Shown: positions 52,737 to 62,637 of the stretch, one piece after another | How the letters are laid out: every line of letters starts with the position of its first letter | Numbering within the stretch: position 1 is the stretch's first letter | NCBI RefSeq assembly: GCF_963678635.1 | Contig: NC_087065.1 | Coordinates: forward strand, 34,163,679-34,227,678 | Reading direction: 5' to 3' | Source of the DNA: Symsagittifera roscoffensis | Lineage: Eukaryota > Xenacoelomorpha > Acoela > Convolutidae | Length of the DNA stretch: 64,000 nt | Program-made: the position numbers and the translations under genes | The notes under the pieces: generated by a model | The model's input: the letters and a program-made list of their open reading frames with translations, nothing else | Database searches by the model: none | What the model was told of the DNA's origin: nothing

Positions 52737-54158
52737 AATTAGCTAGCCTCAATTCAATTTGGAACGATTTTGTTATGCGGGATATTTTGCCACGCATAAA
52801 TAATTTGCTTTATGCTCTTACCATTACAAAAAACGTTTTAAAAGTGCGCACAATTTAGTCTAGATTATGACCAAATTGTCAATTTTTAAAACCCAAGAAC
52901 AATACAAAAAACAATTGAAGGTAAATAATTTTTCGAATTGAACTTAGGAAGTCGATAACTTCAATGATGTTAAAAATTTTTGTCGAAAGCTATTATTTCG
53001 ATCGGCGAGAACTGACTGAAAAATAAAAAACAAACCGACCATAAATATTCTAATTAGTTGGCTCAAAGCCATTTGAAAAAATAACAAGAATACTCGTATA
53101 GCAGGGCAAAGCCCTGAATGTTCAGACTGTCCTTTAATTCATATTGAATAGTTTTTGGGAACGTGCTCCTTTCCCTGAACATCCAGCCGAGAACGAAGAT
53201 GCTACACAACGACAAAATAGAGAAGCGAGAAAGTTCAGGTTCCTCTCGAATTGGCTTGGCTTGCAATTTTTTTTAACGCAAAGTTCATGAAAATCCCCTG
53301 CAATTTTTGCGGGAAACAAAACTCCAATTTTTCAACAAAATCTACGGCTCAGAAAACTTGAGTTTGGATCCTTTTTTTGGAGTCTTTGGTTGTGGTCAAT
53401 ACTTTTCTTGTCAATCGTTTTCTTTCAAACTGTCAGTGTGACCTTTAATGACAACAAACAAGGTCAAAAACGCTGAATAAAATATCCCGTAGCAGTTTTT
53501 GCTTATAAAAGCTGTACGTTTACTCCTACCATTATTAGCTCAAAGTTTTTCAAGATAGTTCATATCAAAACTGCTTGTAAACTAACTGTTCCGACTGTTT
53601 CTTGATCGAAATCGAATGGCAAGGAAAACATTACATAATCATAATGTTCAGTCAATATCAAACATCAGGGGTTAAATTTTGAAGAAGAAAACACAAGGCT
53701 TCAATTCACTTTGGAAAGAATTGTCGAGCGAGATTAATTGCCGCGCATCTAAAATTCGCCTTACTACAGAACAATTTCATGGCAAACAACCTTTTGCAAG
53801 AGGTTATATTGGCCAAAAACACGGATATAAACAAGTATATTTAATCTATTGAACCAGATTCAACCAAATGGAGTGCAGCGTTTTTTAATCAAATTTTTCT
53901 ATTATTCACAGCTTCCTTATAATCCATGTTCCATTTATTTTTTCGAGGTACACGATGATTTTCTTTCTCAAATACATGAAATCCGGATATGTTTTGTAGA
54001 TGTAAAGCTTTTAATCTTTTATGCTGCGCTCTTTTCCTCCGCGCGTTCGTTCTCGTGTACGAGCCCACCCACCACCCTCCCCAAATAAACGTTTAGTCGA
54101 AAACCGGGATTTTTTTTCTACACTTTTTTATGTCTCTTCAAACACCCCAAACCCACCC
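52567..54158 (+). mobile_element. Retrotransposon internal region A (deleted)
   Basis: About 1.6 kb between LTR A and LTR B: primer-binding-like TGGCGCAGTCAACCGA (52567), gag start, a HINE-like insertion (about 52740-53035) with its hairpin end (GCAGGGCAAAGCCCTGAATG, about 53102), a second gag piece (about 53150-53330), then non-coding sequence. No pol. It is nearly identical to region B. Confidence 0.7.
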
Positions 54159-54420
54159 CTCTACAACCATTATGTGGTAAGGCTGTTACGTCACTGATTT
54201 AGTACCTGCCAAAAGCGATGTAGCTTTTGGACAGCTGTTGTTCATTTGATAGCTAGTTAACGTTTTGACAAATTGACATATTTGGTTTACTCGATCTTTT
54301 AATTTCGTTTTAGTTTAATTTTAAGAATCAGTTAGCGAGTCAGAACGCTTGTTTACCTAAAGCTTTTTAACCTTCGTATCTTAGTTGTCTATCTAATCCC
54401 TTTTAAGGGAATTCTTTACA
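54159..54420 (+). mobile_element. LTR B, lacking its first part
   Basis: Matches LTR C from CTCTACAACCATTATGTGG to GGGAATTCTTTACA. About the first 55 bases of the LTR, with the flank before them, are deleted; the break is at CCCACCCCT/CTACAACC. Confidence 0.75.
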
Positions 54421-56241
54421 AGGCGCAGTCAACCGATTCGAACTTACGTGAATTGGAATTCTTCTGGAACCATTCAACAAACGAAATCCCCAATCATTGG
54501 GAGAAATGGGCAGAAATGTTTCAGATCACCACTATATCAAAAGACTCAAAGTGTAAAATGTTGACTCCTACGAATTTAACACGACGATAAAATTAGCTAG
54601 CCTCAATTCAATTTGGAACGATTTTGTTGCGCGGGATAATTCGCCAGGCATAAATAATTTGCGTTACGCTCTTACCATTACGAAAATTTTTTTTAACGTG
54701 CGCACAATTAAGTCTAGATTGTGACCGATTTGTCAATTTTCAAAACCCAAGAACAATACAAAAAATTATTGAAGGTAAATAGTTTTTCGAATTGAATTTA
54801 GGAAGTCGTTAACTTCAATGATGTTAAAAATTTTGGTCGAGAGCTATTATTTCAATCGGCGAAAACTGACTGAAAAATAAAAAACAAACCGAGCATAAAT
54901 ATTCAATTTTCTACGAAAATCGGAACAAAAAAACGGCTAATTAGTTGGCTCAAAGCCATTTGAAAAAATAACAAGAATACTCGTAAGGCAGGGCAAAGCC
55001 CTGAATGTTCCGACTGTCCCTTAATTCATATTGAATAGTTTTTGGGAACATGCTCCTTTCCCTGAACATCTAGCCGAGAACGAAGATGCTACACAACGAC
55101 AAAATAGAGAAGCGAGAAAATTCAGGTTCCTCTCGAATTGGCTTGGCTCGCAATTTTTTTTTAACGCAAAGTTCAAGAAAATCCCCTGCAATTTTTGCGG
55201 GAAACAAAACTCCACTTTCTCGACAAAATGTACGGCTCAGAAAACTTGAGTTTGGATCCTTTTTTTGGAATCTTTGGTTGTCTTACGCATAGGAAGTTTT
55301 AAAAGTGAAAAAGGCGCAATATTTCAATCATATTTCAGGGTTGAATTATTTTTTCCCGGGTTTTACTTTGAATACTTTTCTGGTCAGTCGTTTTCTGTCA
55401 AACTGTCAGTGTGGCCTTTAATGACAACAAACAAGGTCAAAAACGCTGGAAAATTTTTTCCGTAGCAGTTTTTGCTTATAAAAGCTGTACGTTTACTCCT
55501 GCCATTATTAGCTCAACGTTTTTCAAGATAGTTCATATCAAAACTGCTTGTATACTAACTGTTCCGACTGTTTCATAATCAAAATGGAATGGTAAGGCAG
55601 ACATTACATAATCATAATGTTCAGTCAATATCAAACATCAAGAGTTAAATTTTGAAGAAAAAAACACAAGGCTTCAATTCACTTTGGAAAGAATTGTCGA
55701 GCGAGATTAATTGCCGCGCATCTAAAATTCGCCTTACTACAGAACAATTTCATGGCAAACAACCTTTTGCAAGAGGTTATATTGGCCAAAAACACGGATA
55801 TAAACAAGTATATTTAATCTATTGAACCATATTCAACCAAATGGAGTGCAGCGTGTTTTAATCAAATTTTTCTATTATTCACAGCTTCCTTATAATCCAT
55901 GTTCCATTTATTTTTTCGAGGTACACGATGATTTTGTTTCTCAAATACATGAAATCCGGATATGTTTTGTAGATGTAAAGCTTTTAATCTTTTATGCTGC
56001 GCTCTTTTCCTCCGCGCGTTCGTTCTCGTGTACGAGCCACCACCCACCACCCTCCCCCAAATAAACGTTTAGTCGAAAACCGGGATTTTTTTCTACACTT
56101 TTTTTACGTCTCTTCAAACACCCCAAACCCACCCCTAACATGTTCCCACTATATCGCCTGCTCACTCCTTGAATCGAAATTTCTCATAAACAAAATCTAA
56201 TGAACGGAAGTGTCACATGCTGGATAGTCGAAAAGAGACGT
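54421..56241 (+). mobile_element. Retrotransposon internal region B (deleted)
   Basis: The same plan as region A, offset about 1.85 kb, with about 80 extra bases near 55280-55370 and an extra end piece (about 56140-56241). It has the HINE-like insertion ending at ATCGGAACAA (about 54928) and a hairpin end (GCAGGGCAAAGCCCTGAATG, about 54989). No pol. Confidence 0.7.
55031..55249 (+). pseudogene. Gag-like fragment with degenerate Cys motif (region B)
   Basis: A 72-codon frame. HAPFPEHLAENEDATQRQNR is shared with regions A and C. The end, PCNFCGKQNSTFSTKC, has C-x2-C and a later C, like a zinc knuckle with its His replaced. In region A the same stretch is frameshifted. The start is arbitrary, as the frame comes from a hairpin end upstream. 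Confidence 0.35.
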
Positions 56242-56557
56242 TGTGAAATATCTGAAACATATGAATACCTTGATATTTCATTGTGCAGTATTGCTCTACA
56301 ACCATTATGTGGTAAGGCTGTTACGTCACTGATTTAGTACCTGCCAAAAGCGATGTAGCTTTTGGATAGCTGTTGTTCATTTGATAGCTAAGTTTACGTT
56401 TTGACAACTTGACTTATTTAGTTTATTCGATCTTGTAATTTCGTTTTAGCTTAATTTTAAGAATCAGTTAGCGTAGTCAGAATGCTGTTTTACTCGAGCT
56501 TTCTTAACATTCGTATGTTAGCTGTCTACCTAATCCCTTTTAAGGGAATTCTTTACA
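56242..56557 (+). mobile_element. LTR C (316 bp), 5' LTR of the long element
   Basis: TGTGAAATATC to TTTACA, paired with LTR D (62338-62637) and with LTR B. A purine-rich GTCGAAAAGAGACG precedes it. No clear TATA box; TTTAGTTTATTC is nearest. The inner boundary is followed by ATGCGCAGTCAACCGA, a changed version of the primer-binding-like site. The LTR pair differs at many bases, so the insertion is old. Confidence 0.75.
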
Positions 56558-56719
56558 ATGCGCAGTCAACCGATTCAAACTTACATGAATTGGAATTCTT
56601 CTGGAACCATTCAACAAACGAAATCCCCCATCATTGGATGAAATGGGCAGAAAGGTTTCACCTCCCCAACATTGCAAATGACTCAAAGTCCGATACTTTG
56701 ACTCGTACGAATTTAATAT

Positions 56720-57068
56720 GACGATAAGGTTAGCTAGCCTCATTTCAATTTTGAACCATGTTGTTGTGCGGGATAAACTGCCACGCATAAACAATTCGCG
56801 TTACGCTCTTAGCATGACGAAGAAATTTTTCAAAGCGCGCACAATTCAGTCCAGAATATGACCAATTTGGCAATTTTCAAACCCCAAGAACAATCAAAAA
56901 AAATCACTTGGAGGTAAACTATTTTTTAGAATTGAACTTAGGAACTCGATAACTTCAATGATGTTTAAAATTTTTGTCGAAAACTATTATTTCGATTGCC
57001 GAAGTTTGACTGAAAAAAAAAACAGACCGGGCATAAATATTCCGTTTTCTTCGAAACTCGGAACAAAA
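56720..57068 (-). mobile_element. HINE-like element inserted in gag (region C)
   Basis: Begins where the gag N-terminal frame stops and ends ACTCGGAACAA (57068). It follows the family words in reverse orientation. The same insertion is present in regions A and B, so it happened before the regions were multiplied. Confidence 0.4.
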
Positions 57069-57109
57069 AAATGACAACGCACCACAACAAGAATCATTAC
57101 ATGCTCCTT

Positions 57110-57600
57110 TCTCTGAACATCCAGCCGAGAATGATGATGCTACACAACGACAAAATAGAGAAGCGAGATAACCAGCACCGCTAAATTTTTATAACGAAGA
57201 ATTAAAAAGGTGCAGACAAGAAGACATTAACAAACTTAACAAACTACAAATTGGAGATATCATTAAAAAATTGAAATCTCAAATGTACTTAGCATTAGGC
57301 AAAGAGAGCCAAAAAGGTTTCGCCCATAAAAACCCAGGAAAAAAGATTCTGCATATAAACAATTACATCAGGAACTAAGCTTACATTTGAGCGCTTCAAA
57401 CATTTCAGCAGACGCCAAAATTACAAAGAAAACCTAGAAAAAATTCACGAAAATCTGATAGAGCAAGCAAAAAATTCGTAATCTAGAGGCAGAGCTGATG
57501 AGGGACAAACAAGAGGAATGCAAAAATACAAAAGAAACTATGTTTCGAAAATTTAACTCTTAGTTCACGAAAACGGTGTAAAAAAACTCCAGCAGCATAT
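57110..57600 (+). pseudogene. Gypsy-type gag, middle part, frameshifted (region C)
   Basis: ATGCTCCTTTCTCTGAACAT... keeps the gag words shared with A and B, then a Lys-rich helix-forming stretch to a TAA at 57376. A second frame reads TFERFKHFSRRQNYKENLEK, in the style of the gag capsid core (F..f..RxQ...E.L), and a third frame continues LEAELMRDKQEE. At least two frameshifts and several stops. Confidence 0.45.
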
Positions 57601-57652
57601 TCCTCACATAGAAACACGAACGTCAAAAACGAACCAACCTTAAACATATCAG

Positions 57653-58030
57653 AACCTGAAGTGCCGAAACTGTGGACAATTATTTAAGAAAAGACATCTC
57701 TCGATATGCCCAGCCACAGAAAGATCATGTAACAACTGCGGACGAAAGGGACACTTCGCAAAACACTGCAAAAGCACCGGAAGACAACACGTCCAAACGA
57801 ATGTAGTCGAACAAACTAACACAGAGACCAAAGAAATAAGTCAACTCCAAGATACCAAAGCTGAGCCAGATTTTCAGGTCAACTTCGATGACTTTCGAAT
57901 ACTGGCAATAGACAAAGAAAACCAAATCAACAACCTAAGGGACAGAGTAGAAGACGGCATTCAAACAGTACTGTCTCAAGGAGGTCAAGAAATGAAGAAC
58001 AAACTTAAGACCAGAAACCGCTTTGTATGA
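57653..58030 (+). pseudogene. Gag nucleocapsid: two zinc knuckles, with unidentified C-terminal part
   Basis: An open frame of 125 codons after a stop. CRNCGQLFKKRHLSICPA is followed by CNNCGRKGHFAKHC (57662-57769): a variant first knuckle and a perfect CCHC second one, the usual pair before the protease of Ty3/gypsy elements. The rest (about 85 residues, acidic then QGGQEMKNKL) does not show a D(S/T)G protease site. The frame stops at TGA 58028. Nucleocapsid binds the element RNA during packaging. Confidence 0.65.
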
Positions 58031-58301
58031 TTAGAACTAGTTGATTTTATCACAAAACGAGCTTATCAAGGAATCGGCAGCATCATAAATAAAAAAGGAA
58101 ACGAACTATAAAAAGTCTGTCAAACGAATAGTCAGCTAAAGATCAGAAACCGTTCATTACAGAGAAACCGAAAGAAACTTATGGGAAGCGATACTGTTTT
58201 AAGAGTATTGAAAACTGTTTTAATATAGCAAAACTGTTTTAAAAGTATTGAAAACTCTAGACTACGAAGACCTATCCATCAATTGACAAAACTGCAACTT
58301 T
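58031..58301 (+). other. Deletion scar where reverse transcriptase should be
   Basis: Only about 270 bp lie between the zinc knuckles and the end of RT, where about 1.2-1.5 kb of protease and RT palm would be expected. The scar contains a short repeat, ACTGTTTTAA(A/G)AGTATTGAAAAC, at about 58193 and 58231. Confidence 0.5.
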
Positions 58302-59261
58302 TTAACACATGAGATTAAATGGATGGGCTTTAAATTAAACAATTTTGGAAATAAACCTTTAACACACAAATCCGACGCAATCAAAAATCTCAAGGAACCA
58401 AAATGTATAAAAGACATTAGATCTCTAATGGGATCAATAAACCAGTTCAACAAATTCACACCGAACTTAGCGACACTCTTATTGCTGTTTAGAAAATTCA
58501 ATGCAACAAAAAAACAAACATTTACACTGGTCTGGACGAAAGAACATCAAGAACGGTTCGAAAAAAAAGAAGTTACCAAAGCGGCAATAGATCACCATTT
58601 CGATGTATCAATAGAATCTAGGGTTAAGTGTGACGCTTTGCATACGGGACTAGAAGCCTCAATTGAACAAAATCACGACGGTGTCTGCAAAACCATAGCA
58701 TTCGCATCGCATTTCTTAAATGGAGCTGAGATGAAACACAGTGCAAACAAATTAGAACAGTTAGAACTAGTCTGGTAATTAGGCAACTTTAAAAACAACT
58801 TGCTGGGGTTCTAATTTAAATTACTAGCCGAACATACAGCATTGATAGTACCTCTAAGAGACGACCGCTACGCTAAAACAACTCAATCAAGACTAACTAG
58901 ATGGGCCGACAAATTACTACCGTACAACTTTTCAGCCCAACATATGCCTGGTAAGGATATGAGATTTGTAGATTACAACATTACTACACCGTACAAATAA
59001 ACCCACCCCATTTTAGAGCACGACGAGAAAGTTGTTATTGCATCAGTGGATAAAATTGGGATGTTATTGGGCTTCGTTAGAGCCATGCCTGATACTCAAG
59101 TAAAGGTTGATAGAGTGCACTTCGCTCTCGATAGCGCTCAAAGAGTGAATTTTTGCTGCAATGTGAAAGGCCGAAACCATGAGACCAAAACAACAAAAGA
59201 AATTGAACGAGAAAAATTAGTCCAACACGCTCCAGAACAGCTTCAAATCATCCACCACTAA
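58302..59261 (+). pseudogene. Pol fragment: RT connection and RNase H, three in-frame stops
   Basis: One frame throughout, with stops at 58779, 58815 and 58998. Starts at HEIKWMGFKL, the last RT strand, then the connection (KCIKDIRSLMGSINQFNKF) and RNase H. RNase H has the first catalytic Asp in KCDALHTG (residue 104 from 58323), the Glu region ANKLEQLELVW, and AEHTAL where the third catalytic Asp would be expected, replaced by Glu. The end, TRWADKLLPYNFSAQHMPGK, is the typical RNase H-to-integrase link. Typical of Ty3/gypsy pol; certainly dead. Confidence 0.8.
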
Positions 59262-59589
59262 ACAAATCTCTACGTGTGTCAAAACTCTCAAAACAGAACA
59301 GAGTTTTGTTCTTCAGATTGTAAAACAGACGACTTTGCAGTTAACGCTAAGCGTTAAAATCTAACAACTAAACTTTAACCAGAAAGGAAACCACCAACAA
59401 ATCAGGCTCTTTTGAAGATACCCCGTAATTAAACCCATCATACCATCGTCACCAAAAAGGGTGAACAGCCGAAACCGAAAATATTTCCTTTCAAATGGCC
59501 GGAAATATTCGACACTAAATTCATAGCGTTTTTGACAGAAAAAGGTATCATAATGAAAAAGGATGTAAAAAGCAATCTCCAAAAGTAGA
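59262..59589 (+). other. Pol linker, no open frame
   Basis: Between RNase H and the integrase zinc finger. Frameshifted remains only. It contains a hairpin CAGAACAGAGTTTTGTTC near 59292. Confidence 0.4.
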
Positions 59590-60852
59590 AAGTAAGATAC
59601 TGGCCAATTGGGAACTTTGTACAAAAAATTACATAGATAACTTACACACTAACGCCGCAGGCTACTTATTTTTCGATGGACGATTAGTGATCCCAGTCAG
59701 TTTGAGAACACCCATGTTATCACGTCTACTCGAAGGGCACCAGGGACAATTTGCTTTGAATAATGTCTAGCTCTACAAAACATGTGGTGGTTGGCCAAAG
59801 ACCTACCGAGAGGTTCAAGTACATGCGGAGAACTGCATTGAATGCGTCAAGGCCGGTTAGAATCTGAAAGCCTTAATACCTACTTCTCAAACGGAAACTC
59901 CCTCCAGTAGTCGAGCCAATTGAAGATATGGATCTAGATTTCGCCGGATCTCTACCAGTCGTGTGGGGAACAAAAAAATACATCTTAGTATGCATTGATT
60001 GTTTCTCAAACTTCCCGTCCGCTCAAATTACTTCCAGCACATCAACAAAAACTACAATAAACATCCAAAAACATTACATAGCATTACATGGTAACTCACG
60101 AAATTTCCGAGCAGACCAAGGGTCCGGATTCATAGCCAAGAAGGTTAAAGATTTTTGTCAGAAACATTATATTACCTTATTATTTAGTCCGATGGGGGAC
60201 TATAGAGCCAAAGACCTGCTCGAATGAATCATTAGGACCGTTAGGGAAAAGCTGGTAGTGATGGCCCAAGAAAATCCAAAACTATCTCTAGAAAACATCA
60301 TGCCTAAAATTCTGAAATGCCTTAGGACTGTTAAACAGCAATCAATTAACTGCACTCCTTTCAAAGCTCTTTTTGTCGAGACTGCAAATACTATGTGGCA
60401 CAATTTAGTAAAACATCCGTCGAAACAACTCAAACTGGGATCGAATAATGCTTTGCTTAGCAAACTTGAATCGAATAATGCTGTGCTTAAAAAAAAGGGA
60501 CGAAGAATGATGTGTTGCGATAGGAGGGATAATTGAGATGCTCCGGATCACATTGAAGACGCTGAAGTTGACAGATCTGATTCATCCTCGGATGAAACTT
60601 CCAATGCAACTAAATACGTCCCTACAAGGATCGCCTGTAAGGGTATTGGGAAAAGCCCAGAACCGAGCCGCTGTAGGACTGGTGAAACCGAAAACAGCAT
60701 CCCAGGGAAGGCTTTTAGTATTTCGTAGAGTTCAAGATAGAAAAAAACTTGATCCTTATCACAAAAAACTCACGGTTGAAATCATTTGTCAATCTGAACA
60801 TACGGTAACTCTTGAAAGCGCAAACTTTTACGTAAATCTGATTCAGCTATAA
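59590..60852 (+). pseudogene. Ty3/gypsy-type integrase, broken
   Basis: Inserts element DNA into the genome. Zinc finger: LLEGHQGQF and CIECVKAG (about 59728-59860), with a stop inside. Core: 59928-60227, DLDFAGSLP with the first catalytic Asp, RADQGSGF with the second (residue 63) and the catalytic Glu at residue 99, giving DD35E. The codon after that Glu is TGA. The same frame then goes on (IIRTVREKLV) to 60536, and the C-terminal part (60538-60852, YHKKLTVEIICQSEHTVTLE) is in another frame. Usual order and spacing, so only stops and one or two frameshifts have killed it. Confidence 0.85.
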
Positions 60853-60954
60853 ATACTAATAAACCCGACCCCGCCAGATAACCAGCGAGTCCCAGCAAGA
60901 ATGAGCAGCTTCTGAATATTTATGCTAAAAAAAGGGCCACAGAACAACTTTTAG

Positions 60955-62124
60955 AAGAACGGCTTTCAAGTCGCCTTAATCAAAGAGGAAATTTCTGAAG
61001 AGCTAGACATTGCCCTCAGCAATGCTGCAATGTACAGATCAAGAGAAACACTTCTAAGAGAAGAAGACGAGGCAGAAATAGCAAAGTTGCGAGTACCTCT
61101 TGATCCCGAATTGTCACGACCTGAATCGGAAAGAAAAATCGTTACTATTCTCGATTCACCTACAGGAACTACCAACGAGCCAATCACAGACGTTTCTTTT
61201 GGTGATGAATAAAGTGATTTCCGAATTCTGAACAAAATCCAGGAATTTCTTCTCACTTCGGCGCCACAATCCTCACCAGACAGGAAGAGCGAAATACCAA
61301 AACTAGAACAACCGAGCCCCACTATCGAGATAACAACACCTTCATCGATCTTGGCTGCTAAGTTAGATTCAGTCAAAACTGCAGCGGTCCTTAAAAAACC
61401 GATCAACACCTCCAGTTCTAAGCCATCATCGCTTAAGATTATCGACTTAGATATCACGCCTTCCAACCCCGAATCTCCAATACACTCACCTCCACCAAAG
61501 AAACATTCTGACCTTGTCAGACATATTATGAGATCCCTACGCTCAAGGCAGCCGCCGAATCATCTGGGAGAGAGAGTGTTTTACCTTACATTAGTTGAAG
61601 GCGACCAACCTAGAGAGTTTAACTCATCGCTGATAATCACACCTATAACGTTCCCATTACAGGCAGTCACAGTGGATGAAATACCCTGAACCCCCGGTAA
61701 AGTGGACTTGGCATCACCTCCAGATGCATGCATAAATTCCGGCTCGACTGCTTGCCAGAACTCACCAAGAAGAACTACCTTTAGTTCATACGTCGCCTCG
61801 GTCTTATTTAGCCCATCAGATGCCCCATCGCATCATTGTGAAGTAAACTTGGCCCCGGTGGAACAGTGGATTCACATCGAGTCTATCGCAGACATCATTG
61901 ACTTATTGGGACGCCCCATGATCAGAAATGAATAAGATTATGGTCCACTCAAAAGGTTAAGAAGACCTATTTGGTTAATCTTCATGGAGCGTTTTAAAAA
62001 ACGAACTCGGCCGCTTAAAATTTTAGTAAACTTTTTGTTCATGTTGCTTATTATAGTACTCTTAACCTTTGCTTTTCATATGGTTCGGTTTTGGGACTCT
62101 TACATTAGATCTAACTTGGTGTAA
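60955..62124 (+). pseudogene. Third frame downstream of pol (env position) with C-terminal membrane segment
   Basis: A single reading frame of 390 codons from 60955 to the TAA at 62122, interrupted by TGA or TAA at 61210, 61687 and 61933. No ATG before 61030. The N-terminal half is acidic and then Ser/Pro/Lys rich. The last 60 codons have a basic stretch (ERFKKRTRPLK) followed by about 20 hydrophobic residues (ILVNFLFMLLIIVLLTFAF) and a short basic tail, as in a membrane anchor. Its place between integrase and the 3' LTR is that of env in some gypsy-class elements, but I see no signal peptide, Cys pattern or furin site, so env is only one possibility. Confidence 0.5.
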
Positions 62125-62337
62125 AGTTTTTTGTTGACACTTGGTCGTACGTTTGAGTTAATTACTCTGTTTTCGTCGGCAGTCCATTTGTTTTGATTGT
62201 CCACCTATACCGGTGCTAAAACTCAGTTTCATTTCACGATTCGTCATACACATTTAGTTATTTTATTTTGTATTTGTCATGCAGGTGGAAAGAAAACAAG
62301 CTTATACTAATTTTTGCAGAAAATATTCAAGGGGTTA
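62125..62337 (+). other. Untranslated region before the 3' LTR
   Basis: AT-rich, ending in a short purine run (CAAGGGG, about 62328) that could be the polypurine tract just before LTR D. Confidence 0.4.
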
Positions 62338-62637
62338 TATGAAATACCAGACAAACACAAATTACCTTGATGTATTATTATGCAGTACCCCTCTACAACC
62401 ATTATGTGGGGAGGGCTGTACCTGCCAAAAGCGATGTAGCGTTTGGACAGCTGTTGTTCACTTGATAGCTAATTTTACCTTTCAACCACTTGACCTATTA
62501 TTTTAACCAATCTTTTAATTTGGTTTTGGTCTAATTTTTAAAACTAGTTAGCGTAGTTGGAACCCTGTTTTACCTAAGCCTTTTTAACCTTCGTACCTTA
62601 GTTGTCTAAATAAGATCTCTTAAGGAAACTCTTTACA
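62338..62637 (+). mobile_element. LTR D (300 bp), 3' LTR of the long element
   Basis: TATGAAATACC to CTCTTTACA, aligned along its length with LTR C (shared CTCTACAACCATTATGTGG, CCTGCCAAAAGCGATGTAGC, GTTAGCGTAGT). The starting TG has become TA. Many substitutions and a gap of about 16 bases (GTTACGTCACTGATTTAGTA region) separate it from LTR C. Confidence 0.75.

Noticed and set aside
55862-56050. 62-codon minus-strand frame and plus-strand relatives 53849-54088, 55822-56064
   Set aside because: The plus-strand frame is present in both duplicated internal regions simply because they are near-identical copies; there is no domain, and region C does not contain it.
60966-61466. 166-codon minus-strand frame
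   Set aside because: It lies opposite the third retrotransposon frame, which is in the right place and orientation; its Ser-rich composition is what the antisense of Lys/Glu/Pro codons gives.
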